In this document: positions 25,101-36,064 of the stretch, piece after piece
Layout: each line of letters begins with the position of its first letter
Position numbering within the stretch: position 1 is the first letter of the stretch
From: Plectrocnemia conspersa
Taxonomy: Eukaryota > Arthropoda > Insecta > Trichoptera > Polycentropodidae
Assembly: GCA_009617715.1 (NCBI GenBank)
Contig: VTFK01000546.1
Span: 80,863 to 144,862 of the forward strand
Length of the DNA stretch: 64,000 nt
Direction of reading: 5' to 3'
The notes under the pieces: generated by a model
Database searches by the model: none
What the model was told of the DNA's origin: nothing
What the model saw: only the letters and a program-made list of their open reading frames with translations
Position numbers and translations under genes: made by a program

Positions 25101-26066
25101 TTGTCAAAATTTTTATTACGTCTACTAATCATAATCGAAGATAGCGAATTGATTTACGACCATCTTAGTGTTTCTATCGACGTTTACCGGAAATAATGGC
25201 AGTTTCGGTTAGAGAAAAAGAGAGCGCACAAGATCATTGCCAAGAGTGAAACGCGCCGTCGAGTCGATCCAATTTCACTTTTACGCGAAACGACAACGAA
25301 CTTGCGGGCGGTTACGCAAGAGAAGAAAGGTCGATTGCGTAAGAGAGCGAAAGAGAGACAGAGAGACTCACGTCGTAGTCTTCGGGAAGCTGCTCTTCGG
25401 GTCTCAGCGAAGCCGGTCTCGTCGCTTGAGCTTTGGGCGCGTACTGCGGCTGCTGCTGCTGCTGGACGTATTGCTGGACGTACTGCGGCTGAGGCTGCAG
25501 CTGCTCCTTCTGATTGAGTTGCAGATTAAATACGAGATAGGTGCGATTGGATTCGAGAGACTCACCGGTTGGACGCGGACGAAATTCTGCTGCGGCTCCG
25601 GCTGCCTCTCATAGATGGGGGTGGCTTCGGGCCTATGTTGGCTCTGTTGGTTCTGTTGATTCTGCGCTAGATACTGCCTGAGGAGGTGCGGCGGTAGTGC
25701 TATGGGCTGCTGCTGGAAGGGTTAGAATCGAAAGTAGATAGTGAAATTCGAAGCAAAGAGCTCCGAGCCTTTTATTTTTTTTCAGAATCAGCATAGATAT
25801 TAATTTAACCTTGAATTATTTTTACAATTATTGCAATAAGGAATAAGACAGATAACTTCTACGTGCGAATAAAATCTATATGAACCCGCAAAAATATCTA
25901 ACCTCCCGATTCTGACGCTTTAATTACATTTTGTTCGCGAGTATCGGCCGTGTGCGCGTTAATAATTTCGGAAGGCTCGGAAGACTCGCGCAGACGGGAA
26001 ACTCACCTGCTGCGGAATGGCTCCGACCGCGGCGGCGAAGAGCAGGAGAACGGTGGCGACCCTCAT
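22112..26066 (-). CDS. RR-type (chitin-binding 4) cuticular protein
   Basis: Structural protein of the insect exoskeleton; the Rebers-Riddiford domain binds chitin. Exons in reading order are 26066-26007, 25712-25566, 25509-25372 and 22459-22112, all phase 0 with GT/AG sites, giving 230 residues. Exon 1 encodes the signal peptide MRVATVLLLFAAAVGA, an exon split usual in this family. Exons 2-3 are Gln/Pro rich (for example QYVQQYVQQQQQPQYAPKAQ). Exon 4 carries the domain from PNPSYQFGFDV to SYSVVDSDGFIRTVTYTADP and GFKAEV, then a proline/valine and YQQQQ tail. The aromatic positions and the Y-T-A-D...G-F core indicate an RR-1-like member; the exact orthologue is not assigned. Confidence 0.92.
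22460..25371. other. Large intron 3 of the cuticular gene
   Basis: AT-rich; holds a MITE copy at about 23545-23650 (CAGGACGTCATTTGG; GCCAGAAAAATGCATGTCAT). A triplet of degenerate words (GTGAGCAATCG, GTGACCAAT, GTGAGTAAT) lies near 24190-24230. No exon or RNA gene is supported. Confidence 0.5.
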
Positions 26067-26104
26067 CTCGAATCAGATTTGTATGTTATCTCGCATGCGA
26101 GCGG

Positions 26105-26111
26105 TTATATA
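26105..26111 (-). promoter_or_regulatory. TATA box of the cuticular protein gene
   Basis: TATATAA on the minus strand, 39 bp upstream of the start codon, within a GC-rich promoter; the position implies a very short 5' UTR. Confidence 0.7.
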
Positions 26112-26429
26112 TGCTCGTCCCCTCCTAGGCTCGTCGGTTTTACTTTCTTCGGCGTCGGTCGACGGAGCCGTCGCGGTCGCGACGTCGCACCGCTCCCGAA
26201 GGAGTCGCCAGGAGCACAAGTCCTCGTCCGTGGGAACCTAACTTTCTATCGTTTCTATCGTTTTCGTCACCGTCGTTGCGCAACTTCCGACGTCGCGTTC
26301 TATCCGGCGCGGTGGCGAACTCCCCACTTGAAGTTCGCTCGCCTGTCCGTCTTCACGAAAGTGTGCACCGGTCCGGGCCTGAAGTTTCGTCCCGCTGCTG
26401 AAAAGCGTTTCGAAACTAAATAACTAAAA

Positions 26430-27235
26430 ATTGTAATTTATGATAATGCGCTCAGAGTTACGAAAGGGTTCTTTTCACTGTCCGTCGATCTTTTTAGCCG
26501 ACATATCGCAACTCTAAGTAAAAATACAGCGTTGACACTAAAACGGCAATGCTAATCAGGGACGTTATTTGGTCAGAAAAATACATTCAATGAAATACTT
26601 GAAATCAAAATATTAAAAATAAACGACCACTGACCCCCCTAATACCATGAAAAAATCTGAAATAATGTTCTTAATTCTAAACCAGAAATTTTTGAATTAC
26701 CCCTCAATGAAAATCTTAAAAGAACAGTCTCGAAACTAACCCAATTTTTTTTTATTTACACTGGTAGATATATTTACCAGTAAAAATATAATTTATTTGG
26801 CAGGTGCTAGTAATTAGTAATATATACATTTTCATACCTAGCATTATTTATTTACATGCGATGTGTAAATATGCATTTTTAGGTGAAGTCAAAATACATT
26901 TTCATCTGTAGATATATATTTCTACTAGCGAAAAATAATTAAATTCATGGGACTAGGAAAATTACATGCTGTTTCAAAATGTCTATAAAACTCAATTTGA
27001 CAGCTGCGCAACATTCAAACCCAAAACTAATTATAGATTTAGAACTTTCATTAGGTCAAGTCCAAAAGAAAAACTAAGCACACTTAATTCTCAGCGGAAA
27101 ATAAGCGGAACAAATACAGACGTCGCATCTCGCATATTGCTCCATGGTTAGTCTGCACTTCGATCTTACACTGTTTTAAAAATATGATTGCGATCCTTAC
27201 CGATACTATGAACTTTTGATATGAGAGTATTGATC
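26430..27235. repeat. Dispersed repeats (MITE-like, inverted relative to 9.2-9.8 kb)
   Basis: CAGGGACGTTATTTGGTCAG at 26568 and a reversed copy of the 'ttaccagtaaaaatataattta' / 'tctataaaactcaatttgac' block at 26760-27010 repeat the pair found at 9181-9785, in reversed order. No gene is seen. Confidence 0.5.
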
Positions 27236-27239
27236 AAAC

Positions 27240-27690
27240 TATATTCTAACCGAATTTTGCTCAATTGGAGGGCGCAAAATCAATTATCACTTCTCAGAAG
27301 TCAAAAATTCACGTTAAAAGCAATAACATCGTGCACGATTTTATCGCTTTTGACGTGGATTTTTGACTTCTGAGAAAAGATAATTGTTTTTTGCGCTCTC
27401 CTATTGGTCAAAATTTGATTTAGATGTGCTACATTAAATTTGTAAAATTATTTTTAAAAGTCGAAAAGTCGGTTCTCACTGCAACAGCGATGACACGATT
27501 TTATTGCTTTTGGCGTGGATTTTTGACTTCTAAGAAGAGATAATGGTTATATTTTTTCCTATTCGTCAAAATTCGGTTTAGACGTTTTACATTCGATTTT
27601 CATTTATTGTAAATTGTAATATTGTTATGAAAAGTCTTTATATGAACGCTAGATAGCCGAGCACTTACAATTTTAGTGCTTTAAACGTGG
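27240..27690. repeat. MITE-like family, two or three tandem or nested copies
   Basis: The words GATTTTATCGCTTTTGACGT, GGATTTTTGACTTCTGAGAA and GCGCTCTCCTATTGGTCAAA occur repeatedly and in both orientations, as at 17840-18110. Confidence 0.55.
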
Positions 27691-27739
27691 ATTATAAACA
27701 GGGACTCCTTTAAATTTGGCTAGAAAAATGCATATCATT

Positions 27740-27995
27740 TAACAAAATAAATTTGAGAATATCGATATTAGTAAAATATCTTTAAAATGGTTTAATGATT
27801 ATTTAAAAAAGATAAAGTAATAAGTAAAAATAAATTATGCTTATTCCAAAGAGAAAATAATATCTCATGGTGTACCACAGGAGTACAAATTAGGACCATT
27901 GCTGTTTTTAATATATATGTATAATATAATTAATAATATAGAAAAATATAAAATTCATATGTTTGTAGACACTTTATTTTATTGCATAGGTGGCT
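27740..27995 (+). mobile_element. LINE-B reverse-transcriptase fragment
   Basis: The frame gives GVPQEYKLGPLLFLIYM and then a degraded catalytic box FVDTLFYCIG; the LINE-B copy at 57.4-57.5 kb has the intact F-A-D-D form. Confidence 0.8.
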
Positions 27996-28440
27996 CGCGA
28001 GCCGCATGCGGCTTTTTTTTTGCCAAATTCAAAATTTTTATTTTTTATTATTGATATGTATCCTATTTTACAGGCTTAATTTATGATTCAGTGTCTGGCA
28101 ACTGAAAATCTGTCAGGTTGATATTAGATTTTTGAATCGATTCTACGTTAAAACTACGTAAATATCAATCGTATTTTTGTGTAGTAGTGAACTCTAGTGA
28201 GGATAAGTGTAACCAGACGCTCATCGTAAAAAAGTATGGTTGTTTGTTTATTTTATGTCCGAATGACTGGAAAAAATTACCTTGCATTAAACAACCGATA
28301 GGGCAAAAAATGACAGGTGTAAAAAAATCGTCTCAATTTAAAAACGTCCCTTTGTATGATTCGCCAAAGTGCACATACATTTTTAGAAGAAATTGTAAAT
28401 GTTATAAAATTGGTAATTGAGTTTACCAACAGTATTGTGG
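27990..28440 (+). mobile_element. hAT-like fragment of uncertain type
   Basis: Starts at GGTGGCTCGCGAGCCGCATG, a palindromic word like the subterminal region of some hAT elements. It is followed by a 77-residue open frame (28187-28420) containing KYGCLFILCPNDWKKLPCIK, which may be a transposase remnant. The right end was not found. Confidence 0.4.
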
Positions 28441-28444
28441 CAAA

Positions 28445-31140
28445 AGCGCTCCACCATCATCAATTTAATTGATATAGATATTAAGATCATTTCCTTCACA
28501 ACAGTGTTTAGGCTTTTAGGGGTAAAGTTTGAAAGCGTTTTGCTTTTTATCCTACTCGAAAAAAGAATGTTCAATATTCAAAATTGACAAAAGATCAGTG
28601 GTTGCAAAAATTATAATTCATGGTATATATCATATCACAACTGAAATTCCTACATCATAAATTAGATACTCGAAGAAGTGATTTCATTCGAAAAATTTTA
28701 CTTTACGCTTTGAGAACGGATCATTGATTCTCTTCGAAGAATTGTATAAATATCGCCAAAAAAACAAAGCACAGGACAGTAATATTAAATATGAGGGTAT
28801 CTTTAATGCGAAGATGACTATGAATTTTGTCGAAAATTAAGATCAGTCAGTTAATGTGCAAAGAAAGATCGAACGTAGATCGCCGTTCGTTATGCGCGGT
28901 CGCAAAAGCGAATCGACAAAAAGTTGAATATATTACGAACGCGATCTGTTTTTAAGTGAGCGAAATGAAACGTCAGTCTCGGACTTTATTATTTGGCGTT
29001 TCAAATAATAAAACGGAGGTCGACGACATCTCCGCACTACCGAAAAGGTATTACGTATTCGACTAGGAGGGTATGGCCCGTTATGTAAAGTAGCGTCATA
29101 AGCATTCAAAGTCACCGGTGAATACTTACAAGTTCACAAATATCGCAAGAAACGCAAAACGGGTCACTTTTACATTTCCTACGCGCTTTTCGAAATGTGG
29201 CCATTTTTAGAGGCATACAAGTAGGTGCAAACTGTTACGTGCGAGTCGACCGAGGCCTCAGGCGTTCGAACGCTCGCACAAAAAAAAACTATATACTATA
29301 ATATGGAGCAAATCGTTCGAATACTCTCTAGTTGCTAAACGTCGACTCAATTTTATAGGGTTTCCGCTGAAATGAAAACGTCATTTCGATTCAGTGCATT
29401 TTCGCGAAAATCGATCTTCTCAAGCGCAAGGGTCGGGAACATTTAGCCATAATTTAAAAATTATTTATGTGACATTTTTGTTGACTTTTTATAAGTTTTT
29501 TGCTTTTTTATAAGTTTTTCATCAATTACAATTTATTAAGTACAAGCTTGAAGGCTATATTTCAGTCTAATAATTATTGCTCTTTTATTAAAATAACACT
29601 TTAAGGTTCGATTAACTGCACAGTGAAAGTTTACTTAAACAAACTACCATTTTCTCGAGCATATACTTGTCGAATTAAAGTGCAAACAAACATACAATAT
29701 TATTTTTCTAAATATCAGTATATATAAATATAAAAGATTATTGAAAGAATGCTTAAGGTATTATCCCTCTACAGGAAAAAAATAATTATTTTAAAATTTA
29801 TGGATAAATTATGGGGGCTTAAAACTTAAATTATGTATAATACATAAAACAAATTTCATAAAAAAATATTTGTATCTGCTGGTTGATATATTGAACAATT
29901 TTATTGGAAAATAATTGAACAAATACTATTACAAAAATATTATTTATTGCTAAATTATTTATGAAAAAAATATATATAAATAAATTTATTAACATTTTTT
30001 TACTATTTAAATGGTATGATTCTCATCACAATGTTTGCAATAACATAAGGTCCGTATAGGATATTCATTTAGGGGGGGGGGGCAGGTGAGGCAGAATAAA
30101 TTAAAATTGAGGACGATCCAAACGACATTGATTGTATATATATATATGTATATATAGAACATATTATTAGTCAAAACAATTAAGTTAATATTAAATTATA
30201 TATTAAAAATTACTTAATGGGCGTGAATAAATTAATTACTCGACAGCGACTTGTTTTTTGTGCTCCTTGTTGTAACTTGAGGTGATATAAAAACAACCCT
30301 TTACCAAAAAAAGGGTGCCCGACCCTTTTTTTGGGTCATAAGCTACTTTTTATTTTAATTTGCATTTGCTAATAAGAATCTCATAATAATAGTACAACTT
30401 TTTTCCTTCAACTTTGTGGGCAAATATTTTTTTTTATAAAACGACTGCGGTACAATTTATTTATTAATTATTATTTATTTATTACTTAGTCAGGGTATAA
30501 TCTGTACCCGTTTCAAATATTGTGACTACTACCTGGAAAAAATACCCAAAATTATTCATGAGTGTAATTAATACAATTCAATTTTGATGAAATTGAATTT
30601 ACTGTTTATATTATTACCTTGATATATAAAACACAAAATATATTTTTGTATGTACATTATAATTACTTCCAAATTTATACATTTAATGTTCATATGACTC
30701 GAAGCAATCTTTCACATGAAAATATGGTTTTTAATCTCACAATATTTTACATAATATAGAAATTTACTATATAGTAATTGTTCCTTCAGATATAGGTTAC
30801 AAATGCTCCTTTGTATAATTTTTTTTATTGCTTGTGGAAGACATCTTTTGTTAAACATAATAGTTACTGTTAAATATCATTTTTGGGAATGTAAATTATC
30901 AGCAAGTATACGTATGATATTCTTCAGCATGATCAATATTTAGCAACAATATATCGTACAATTGTAGGACTATTCCTGACTAAAACAAAACATTCTGCCT
31001 ATAGGTTCATAATAGAGTACAAAATAATAAATATCAAAATGTATATGAAATGGTCGAGCTAGGTCATACACATTGAAAAATTGCTCATAGTAATATCATA
31101 TATGTATTCAACAAAATAATATAAATAAATAGGGACAGCC
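28445..31140. other. Intergenic AT-rich stretch
   Basis: A moderately GC-richer patch at 28840-29290 and a (G)9 run at 30073-30081 stand out. I found no supported coding exon, although the missing 3' exons of the minus-strand gene starting at 31286 should lie here. Confidence 0.45.
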
Positions 31141-31148
31141 CTACTCAC

Positions 31149-31286
31149 GGTAACTCGATCCCATCGAGAACAGGGAGATCAACGCCATCGCCAGGAGTAG
31201 CGCCACCTGTAACCCGCATTTTTTATAGTCAATTACGATTCGAAAGGGGAAGGTGTCCCGCAGCTCACCGTTCTGAAATGGACCAT
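31149..31286 (-). CDS. Small secreted protein, first two exons only
   Basis: Exon 1 (31286-31269) reads MVHFRT and exon 2 (31206-31149) VALLLAMALISLFSMGSSY, joined in phase 0 with GTGAGC and TTACAG sites; a GTGAGT donor follows. Together they form a classic signal peptide split by an intron, as in many cuticular and secreted insect genes. The downstream exons were not recognised, so the product is unknown. It is divergent from the gene starting at 31529. Confidence 0.6.
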
Positions 31287-31336
31287 CTCGCTAGGGGACT
31301 GCGACACTATAGAGACGCTCGCTTCCGACCCTTCAA

Positions 31337-31343
31337 TTATATA
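31337..31343 (-). promoter_or_regulatory. TATA box of the minus-strand secreted-protein gene
   Basis: TATATAA on the minus strand, 51 bp upstream of the start codon. Confidence 0.6.
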
Positions 31344-31475
31344 CGCAGCTTTAGAGAGCGGACACTTTTTTCGTCTATTTTGCGAAGGTCTTGCGGTCGA
31401 GCAATTTCACCGATTCGATTCGATTCGGATTTCTTTTCTGCGGCAAAATCGAAAAGAAAAGCAATCGATCGAGCG

Positions 31476-31481
31476 TATAAA
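31476..31481 (+). promoter_or_regulatory. TATA box of the plus-strand secreted-protein gene
   Basis: GTATAAAGGC, 48 bp upstream of the start codon at 31529; only about 130 bp from the opposing TATA box. Confidence 0.7.
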
Positions 31482-31528
31482 GGCTACAGTAGCTGTTTTG
31501 CGGAACCAATCGACCGTCGATCGTCACC

Positions 31529-34500
31529 ATGAAATCAAACGTCCGATTCGGAGAATTCGTCGTGAGGGCTTTGGTGCTCGTCTCCTTCGCGGCTATGGTC
31601 GCGGAAGGCTACAGGATAGACAAGGAGCGACCCGAACCGGAGAGGGAACCGGTCCGGGGAGTCGGCGCGATCCGAGCTCATGCGGACTTTTTCCAGTGAG
31701 TTGCCTTTCGATCGACTGTATCGGCGATAGAGCAGCAGATTAATTTCGTAGGGATTTTTTCTCGGTGCAGTTAGCTCCGCACAAGCTTGAGTTTGGCCAC
31801 GTCTGCGAAAATCCAGACGAGTGGGAGCAGCGTTACGAGCGCAAGGACTTTAAGAATCGTCGCGACCAAGGAAAGGTAGCTAAAAAGTCACAATTCACAA
31901 TAACCTCGATATTTTTAAAGTTGTCCGTTTATCTGCCTCTTCTACAGGGATGTCATTTCAACAAAAAATTAGCCAGTCGGGAGTTGTATTTTTTTAACAC
32001 ATTATGGTCCGCTATTTTCGCGGAATTAAAAATGTTTTGGCAAAGTATGACTTTTTTAATTTAAATATATATTAATTACCATCTCTCGATAAAAGTTTAA
32101 ATATTCTTTACGCTGACATGATATTTTTACAAGACGTTTCATTACCTGCAACGTGAAAGAATTGACCGCAAAATTTCGCTATCACGCGAAAATTCGTGAA
32201 CAGGCCGTAATGTATTAATATTTTGATTTAGTTAATGTGTCTAAATTCAAGGGGATCTCGGTTTATTTATTTTATTTTTAATAATTTATTTAGCTAATAA
32301 AGCTAATTTTTACACTAAACATAGGAGGTGTGATCAAAAAATACGATGAATAATTTTATTCTGAACAAAGTAAAAAGCTTACATCAAATTTGAATTAATC
32401 TCCTTCAAAGTACTCTCCTTGGCTAGCGATTCACTTATCTCAACGTTGATTCCATTATTGGAAGCATTTATGGAAGGCTTCTTTCTGGAGTGACTTTAGT
32501 TGCTTCGTCGTGGCTCTCTCAATGTCGGGAAGGGTGGCAAAACGTTTTCGTTTTAGCACGGTTTTTATTTTTTTGAAAGAGCCAGAAGTCGCATGGTGCA
32601 AAATCAGGAGAGTACTGTGGACGTAAACACAGATTTATTTATTATTATTTTATTTTATTAATTTATTTAGCTTAATAGCTAATCTTTACATCTAACAAAT
32701 TTAGTAAACAAATATAAAAATATATAAAAAATACATAACAGAAATAAAAAATAAAAATATACAATAATAAAGTCTTAATATTATAATTTATTTCTATATG
32801 TACGAAGGTGTTTTTTTATTCCATTTATGAAACCCGTTATATTTTTGCTGTTTCGGATTTCTCTTGGAAGACTATTATATAAATCAAAACCTCCGTACAT
32901 AATTCCCCTAGCCGTACTCGTTTTCTTATACTTAGTTATCTTTAAATTTTCTCTATTTCTAGTATTATATTTATGTACATCTTTATTTCTTATTAAATAC
33001 TTATTAAAATATTTTGGTAACATATTATTTTCTAACTTATATATAAAACTAAAACATTCATACTCAATATTTCTTGAACATTCAACCATTCTAATCTATC
33101 AATCATACTTTTACAATTAGTTAATCTATTTTTTATTTAAAATTACTCTCATTGCCCTATTTTGTAATTTTTTGCAACATTTGTTTATCTAATTTATTTA
33201 ACATATTTAATAGTGTTGCACAATAATTAAAATGGGGCAATATTATACTATTATAATTTTTTTTTTTTTGTATTTATACTTAATATATTTCTTAATCTAG
33301 ATAATAAACCTATTTTTCTACTAATTTTTTTTAATATGTAATTACAAAAAAATTTAATTTTGTATCAACAATTACTCCTAAATATTTTATATTATCCACT
33401 ATTTCTATACTAGAGTTATATATTACTATTTTTTGCTACTATTATCTAAAACATTTTTTTATAATTAATAAACATACATTTAGTTTTATTCTCATTTAAT
33501 TTAAGTAATTATTCTTTAACCATATTTCTAATATACTTAATTCATTATTTAAATTATTTACAATTTCTTTAATGTTATCACCTATGCAATACATTAATGT
33601 GTCATCCGCAAATAGATGAATTTTACATTTTTCACGTTATTAACTATATCATTAATATACAAAACAAATAACAATGGTGAAAACTTAAAATTTGGTACTC
33701 CATAAGACACTAATTTCTCTTCAGAATATACATTATTTATTTTAACTTTTTTTTGTTTTCTTTTATATAAGTAATTATTAAACCATCTTAAAAATCTTTT
33801 TTTTTGGCAAAATTCCCGGATCAGAAGCGAGGTGTGACAAGGCGCGTTGTCGTGATGAAGGAGAAGCCATTTTTCTGGTCTATTTCTATAAATAAGATAA
33901 AAATTTTGAGGATTAGTTCACGAAATGCATTGATTTTGTTCGATACTTGTTTATTACCACGACGCCATCCATGCGGAGCTGCGCTCAAATATAACAGTTG
34001 CAAAACGTCCATTTTCTGTTAATTATTTATTTAGTGTTTTATAATCTTTTAGGTCGCATAATTTCAAAATTGACTTTGTTTTATATCTAGTTTAAGAAAT
34101 ACTTTTTTTAAATTTATTTATATATAAATATAAATTACATTTTTATGTAGTTTAAGTAGATTCGTTGCAGATAGCACATTGGGTGTTTACTGTCCGATCA
34201 AAGCATTCGTCAGAACAGTGAACACCCCATGAATTATGTTTGATACAAGACAAATTGAAAACAATCATTTTCAATGAAAATATAACTGTATAAAAATATT
34301 TAAATGAATAAATATTTTTTTTTTGAATACATTTGACTTTCGGTAACAGGACGAAAGTTTAACTTTTTAATTAGTTTAAATGTATTTCAATTTAAATATT
34401 TATTTTTTTCTTTAGAACCCACCGCGTAACGCACTATTTTTCGTGGAAACAAAACCAATGCATTCAGTAAACTATTTTTTTTTATATTTATATTGAGTTT

Positions 34501-35418
34501 CAAAATATTCAGTTTTTTTGTAAATATTTTTTTAAACTAGAAATAAAACCTATTTAATGATTTTAATTTTGATCTTACGCGACCCACAGATAAAATAATT
34601 TTAACATATGTTACTTTGAACAGCAAATGAACGTTTCGCAACTGTTAAATTTGAGCGCGGCTTTACGTGGTATTTGATATTTTTTTGTTTTTAATTCCTT
34701 TTGAATTAAAAGACACGTCGCTTGATTGTTAACACGACTTTTATGCGTGCGTCGAATTACTTAAGTATATACGTGGTTGGCTTAATCGTAAAAATGTATT
34801 GTTTTCTGATGATTCCTCTATGTAGCGTCGAAATGCTTTTATAATTTTTTTATAAATAAAGGTTAACGTATTTTGATTTAAACGCATATTTTTTTGCAAA
34901 TTTTACAATTTCACTCAGAAGACAGAATTTCTGGTTAATTTTAGAGCTTCTATTGCAAACGTAACGTTGTAGTTATTTCACGTTTATTTCTCATTAAATG
35001 CTTAGAAAAATAATGCATAAAAATGTTCATATCCTTAATCCTTAATGTCAACACTCATACCAGTATTAACGTCATTTCGCACATTAATCGACAAATTTAT
35101 ATTTTTTTAAGGTCATGAAAACCTTTGATATTTTATTATCATATTAATTTGAAACTGTTTTAATTCAGATTTAGGTATAAATACTAATACACCTGAATGG
35201 TACGATAGTTATGTATCAAAATATTATTGTTATTTTGAATGTATATAAAAAATATATTTTACGACGTTACCTTTATATATATTATATTCGATTATTATTG
35301 TCAGGTTCGCTGGGGAGACAAGAAGGGAGGCTACGGTGAACACTACTGGGACCTGAACCACGCCGGCCACCAGGACGAAGGCGACGAAAAACCTCAACAA
35401 TACGATAACCCTATGTAA
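31529..35418 (+). CDS. Uncharacterised small secreted protein (134 residues)
   Basis: Exons 31529-31695, 31752-31875 and 35305-35418 join with GT/AG sites and consistent phase to give 134 residues. The N-terminus is a signal peptide (VRALVLVSFAAMVAEG). The mature part is highly charged, with one cysteine (HKLEFGHVCENPDEWEQRYE) and a Gly/aromatic motif near the end (WGDKKGGYGEHYWDLNHAGH) before a short acidic tail. I do not recognise the family; the composition suggests an extracellular or cuticle-associated protein. An AATAAA signal lies at 35431-35436. Intron 2 holds a mariner relic with a nested LINE-B. An alternative acceptor at 31770 would break the frame, so 31751 was chosen. Confidence 0.75.
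32330..34060 (-). mobile_element. Mariner relic, split by a LINE-B insertion
   Basis: On the minus strand the 5' part (34020-33805) contains the second catalytic region, LLLHHDNAPCHTSLLIREF in shifted frames. The 3' part (32640-32340) contains PQYSPDFAPCDFWLFQK (third catalytic Asp) and an EYFEGD-like end. The intervening 1.16 kb is LINE-B. Stops and frameshifts show it is dead. Confidence 0.85.
32645..33805 (-). mobile_element. LINE-B 3' fragment nested in mariner
   Basis: The minus-strand frame at 33089-32781 (FIYKLENNMLPKYFNKYLIR, HKYNTRNRENLK, ITGFINGIKKHLRTYRNK) matches the C-terminus of LINE-B at 58.0-58.4 kb. Upstream pieces match the YIND...LIYC and LKLNENKTK region. It has a 5' truncation and an (AATAAATAA)-type 3' tail at 32640-32690. 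Confidence 0.88.
34065..35300. other. Rest of intron 2, AT-rich
   Basis: A short block near 34615-34655 (GCAAATGAACGTTTCGCAAC) repeats the family at 12200. Otherwise no recognisable feature. Confidence 0.45.
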
Positions 35419-35436
35419 CGATGTCTTTACAATAAA

Positions 35437-36064
35437 CGATTCGTCCCTCGCTCGCGTTGTTATTGTCCCGAGTGTCCCCCTTCGATAAGACGGCGCGTTC
35501 GACCTTTCGAACCCCGACCCCGCGACAGGTAGCCGGAAACAGGTTTTCGGTCAACGGTTATCGGGCGGCCGGAAGCGGACAAAGGACACCCCTTTATGCG
35601 AAACCGGTCATCCTAGTTTTTCGGACAAAAGGACGTCGCGGTTCCCACATTCGAAAGGATCGCGTCGGCCGAAAGCGGTCAGTCGAGTTTTCCTCGGGTG
35701 GGAAAGGTCCCGACCTACCCTTGTGATGATTATTATAATCGTCGGCCGCTCGAGCCGTAGTCTTTCAGTTCCTTCCGGGACCTCGCTCGATCGACATTCG
35801 AAGAAATAAAAGGTCAGTGAGGTTGTTCGTCGAGTATATTTACGCATAATATTTTTTTATAATTTTTCATAACGATACAATATGTACATATCGATTCGCA
35901 TCGTTCGGGAATTAAGCGGACAGTAAACATGCGCGCAACGCATACGAAAATTAGTCAAGACTTTGTTTCCTTCGTTGTCGTTTCTCTTATTTTTTTTCCA
36001 TATTTTTTCTATATTTTTTCTATTTTTTTGCGTCGTTCGTCATTCCGTCCTTCGGAGTCCGTCC
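35437..36064. other. Intergenic, includes the arrestin 3' UTR
   Basis: GC-rich sequence to about 35830, then T-rich sequence. Open frames here lack recognisable coding content. The arrestin polyadenylation site should lie in this stretch, but I could not pick a canonical signal with confidence. Confidence 0.4.

Noticed and set aside
25237..26423. Plus-strand Arg-rich frames across the cuticular gene 5' exons
   Set aside because: Antisense of Gln/Pro-rich exons and promoter; no start context or family.
30240..30300. Minus-strand SYNKEHKKQVAVE-stop as a last exon of the gene at 31149-31286
   Set aside because: The phase of the available acceptor does not fit the preceding donor; too short to support.
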